Source: Physcomitrium patens
Lineage: Eukaryota > Streptophyta > Bryopsida > Funariales > Funariaceae
Assembly: GCF_000002425.4 (NCBI RefSeq)
Contig: NC_037273.1
Span: forward strand, 13,080,497-13,144,496
Direction of reading: 5' to 3'
Length of the DNA stretch: 64,000 bases
In this document: positions 62,206 through 64,000 of the stretch, piece after piece
How the letters are laid out: every line of letters starts with the position of its first letter
Position numbering within the stretch: position 1 is the first letter of the stretch
Notes under the pieces: generated by a model
Databases searched by the model: none
What the model was told of the DNA's origin: nothing
Seen by the model: the letters and a program-made list of their open reading frames with translations, nothing else
Program-made: the position numbers and the translations under genes

Positions 62206-63563
62206 ACGTGTTGTCTTGTTCGGGAATACACTAGGTATCTAGCTGTGGTAGGTATAGTTGTTTTTACAAATAACAAAGAAAACCTAATAGATTTTATCCA
62301 TGTATGAAGAATATAATTGAAATATCAATTTCCAAGTATTTAAAAACACTCCTCATAGTCATTTTAACCATACAATATTCTAATTGCTTTATTTCTTTTA
62401 TAATTAAGTTGTTTTTGTTTTTCTTAACAAGCCCTAATCCTAGCCATTGAGCTTTGACAAGCTGTAAATTTTGATCCAACCGTCCACTTAGTGTGAAATT
62501 TTTTATCCAAATACAAGTATAAACCTTCTATATGCTCAGAAAATTTCAGCCCAATCCAACTTACAGATTGCAAGAAAACGCCCGAAAACCGCACTGATGA
62601 CACTCGGCCGCAACCTTGAAATTTGATGTAGAAACTCCAGAAGTGATTTCTCCTTTGTCAACTGTTAACTCCAGCTCAAAATTGAATAGCTGCTTCATCT
62701 CCAAATCTTCTATTACCAAGCTAAAAATTACATTGATCCAACTAGTAGATCTTCAGATATCACAGAAACCCTATCCAACCCTAGACTGCCAACTTTCGAC
62801 AACCCTTTGTACTAAAACCCAGATATCTCTTGATTGCATCGTTAGATTAACACAAATTTTTGTATACACTTAGCACACCCAACTATCTAGACAATACCAA
62901 ATTTTGATCCATAGATGCTACACGACTTGCACAAACCGATTGAGAATGCAAACCATCAATGTTTTATATAAAATCCAAAACACCAAAATAAACACTGACT
63001 TTGAGCAGCGATTGCTCTCTCCTCACAAACCCTAATGAAACCAAACTAATGACCTTGAAAAGAGCTCGAAGCTAGCTTTTTGATCCAAAAAACCCTCACT
63101 GAAAAAACCCCACTGAAAAAAAACCACTAAAAAAACCCCCCTCATTTCTTAACCTTCTACCCCTTTAACCCTAATTCTCCCCTCTTTCAAACCCTAGCCT
63201 CTGAATTTCTTCAATCTTCTGTCTTGGATCCGGAATTGGCTCCTTCCGTCTTGGATCCGGAATTGGCTCTCGCCGTCAGAGCTTTCTTCTTCGTTTCTAC
63301 CTTTAAGAGATCCTTTTATCAAAAATAATGTTCCCTGAAAAGGCACAGAGAACAGGATAGCCTGCAACAGAATCGAAACCCCGTAATCGGGACCACATTG
63401 AGTTGCCCGACCAATTCAGGTCTCATATTGGCTAAGAGTCCAGTAGTAAGACCCGGATGTTCCCGTAATTGGATCAAATTGGTCCTTCGCATCAGATTGG
63501 CTGAGGCCCATAGTAAGACCTAGATTTTCCTGTAATTAGACTGCATTGGGTTGCCCGACCAAT
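62206..63563. other. Unrelated higher-GC segment between copy C and LTR D
   Basis: Not similar to chromovirus gag or pol. It contains three AAACCCTA-type boxes (near 63027, 63170 and 63189), frequent in plant leaders. A 27-bp imperfect direct repeat (gtcttggatccggaattggc) lies at 63221-63274, and about two and a half diverged units follow at 63382-63563 (cccgtaat..., ttgcccgaccaatt). No protein recognised; the open stretch 62616-62873 (+) is treated as chance. It may be a transposon leader, a foreign LTR or captured host sequence. Confidence 0.5.
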
Positions 63564-64000
63564 TGTCAAGGACAAAGACTTGATGAGGGAAAATATACAC
63601 AAAAAGGCTATCTCGATATAATAAGTCAAAATATAAACAAGTAGGTATATTAAAAGGAAACTGGAATGGCTATTGCCACAAGACAAGAAACTAAAGACTC
63701 TTGAACCTGGACTAGAAGTAAGAAAGGAGTTGACAAGAGTGAAGAAGCCTTCACTCTTGTCTCTATATATACTATCTAACTAGGGGCTATGTGGCGACGT
63801 TCTATAGGACCTCCAATATGTGTTGACTTTGTAGGACACATGCCTTGACTTACAAGGCAAGTTTTTCTACGTGTGGGCCACATAGTTAGCTTGATCTTCA
63901 AGCTAACAACATGTGTGGCACATGGCCAACTTGTTGACCACGTTTCTAATCCAAAAAGTCAATTAAAGACACCTATGAAGTCAAAGTAGCATCTAGGAAG
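63564..64000 (-). repeat. Chromovirus LTR D (cut by the window end)
   Basis: Starts TGTCAAGGACAAAG and follows the family LTR closely (gagttgacaagagtgaagaag; tctatatatactatctaac; hairpin tagcttgatcttcaagcta at 63886-63904). It is the same orientation as LTR C and could be the 5' LTR of copy C or belong to another copy extending beyond the window. Confidence 0.8.

Noticed and set aside
63382..63563. Repeated ttgcccgaccaatt units considered as a CRISPR-like array or tRNA gene
   Set aside because: Units are few, diverged and without equal spacers, and no cloverleaf or internal promoter boxes could be folded; better described as a short tandem repeat.

Overview
The window looks like a land-plant nuclear segment, most probably a moss (a Physcomitrium-like bryophyte is my best guess; this is inference, not an identification). 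Three intron-containing plant genes sit in islands of moderate to high GC and are separated by 14-22 kb of very AT-rich, heavily decayed transposon sequence with long (TA)n and poly-T tracts. The gene families are plant-specific or plant-type: an AP180/PICALM clathrin assembly protein, the microtubule-associated coiled-coil protein MAP70, and a DUF506 (PDDEXK-like) protein. The dominant repeat is a Ty3/gypsy chromovirus with a C-terminal chromodomain, the Tcn1-like type known from mosses and some fungi.

Layout. 1-2391: the 3' part of the AP180/PICALM gene (+). About 3030-4240: a full-length but broken Tc1-type DD34E transposase (-). 5962-6090: a small gypsy scrap. 7154-13282: chromovirus copy A (-), with both LTRs, gag, protease, RT, RNase H, integrase, chromodomain and an extra 3' reading frame. 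13283-16960: AT-rich filler. 16960-21927: single-copy-like sequence with no firm gene. 21928-26267: MAP70 (-), eleven exons giving 694 codons, with a purine-rich 5' region to about 27240. 27560-31500: AT-rich filler around a small island (28680-29380). 31500-33400: chromovirus-like remnant F (+). 35083-35410: an 11-bp minisatellite. 36228-42123: chromovirus copy B (+) with both LTRs and a probable target-site duplication. About 42250-44160: a MULE/FAR1-type transposase remnant (-). 48629-50355: the DUF506 gene (-), three exons. 51000-55300: low-copy sequence with small unassigned reading frames. 58550-60054: chromovirus remnant E (+), interrupted by copy C (-) at 60055. 60055-62205: copy C with LTR, extra 3' frame, chromodomain and half an integrase. 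62206-63563: unrelated higher-GC sequence. 63564 to the end: another LTR of the same family (D).

The three host genes are not a pathway; they are independent housekeeping or growth genes (endocytosis, cortical microtubules, a DUF506 regulator) stranded among repeats. The main unexplained signals are: a 141-codon frame between the chromodomain and the 3' LTR, kept at exactly the same length in copies A and C but absent from B; heat-shock-element-like inverted repeats in the LTRs; a possible chimeric element C/D carrying foreign sequence; and strongly G/T-biased sense strands in many introns of the AP180 and MAP70 genes.
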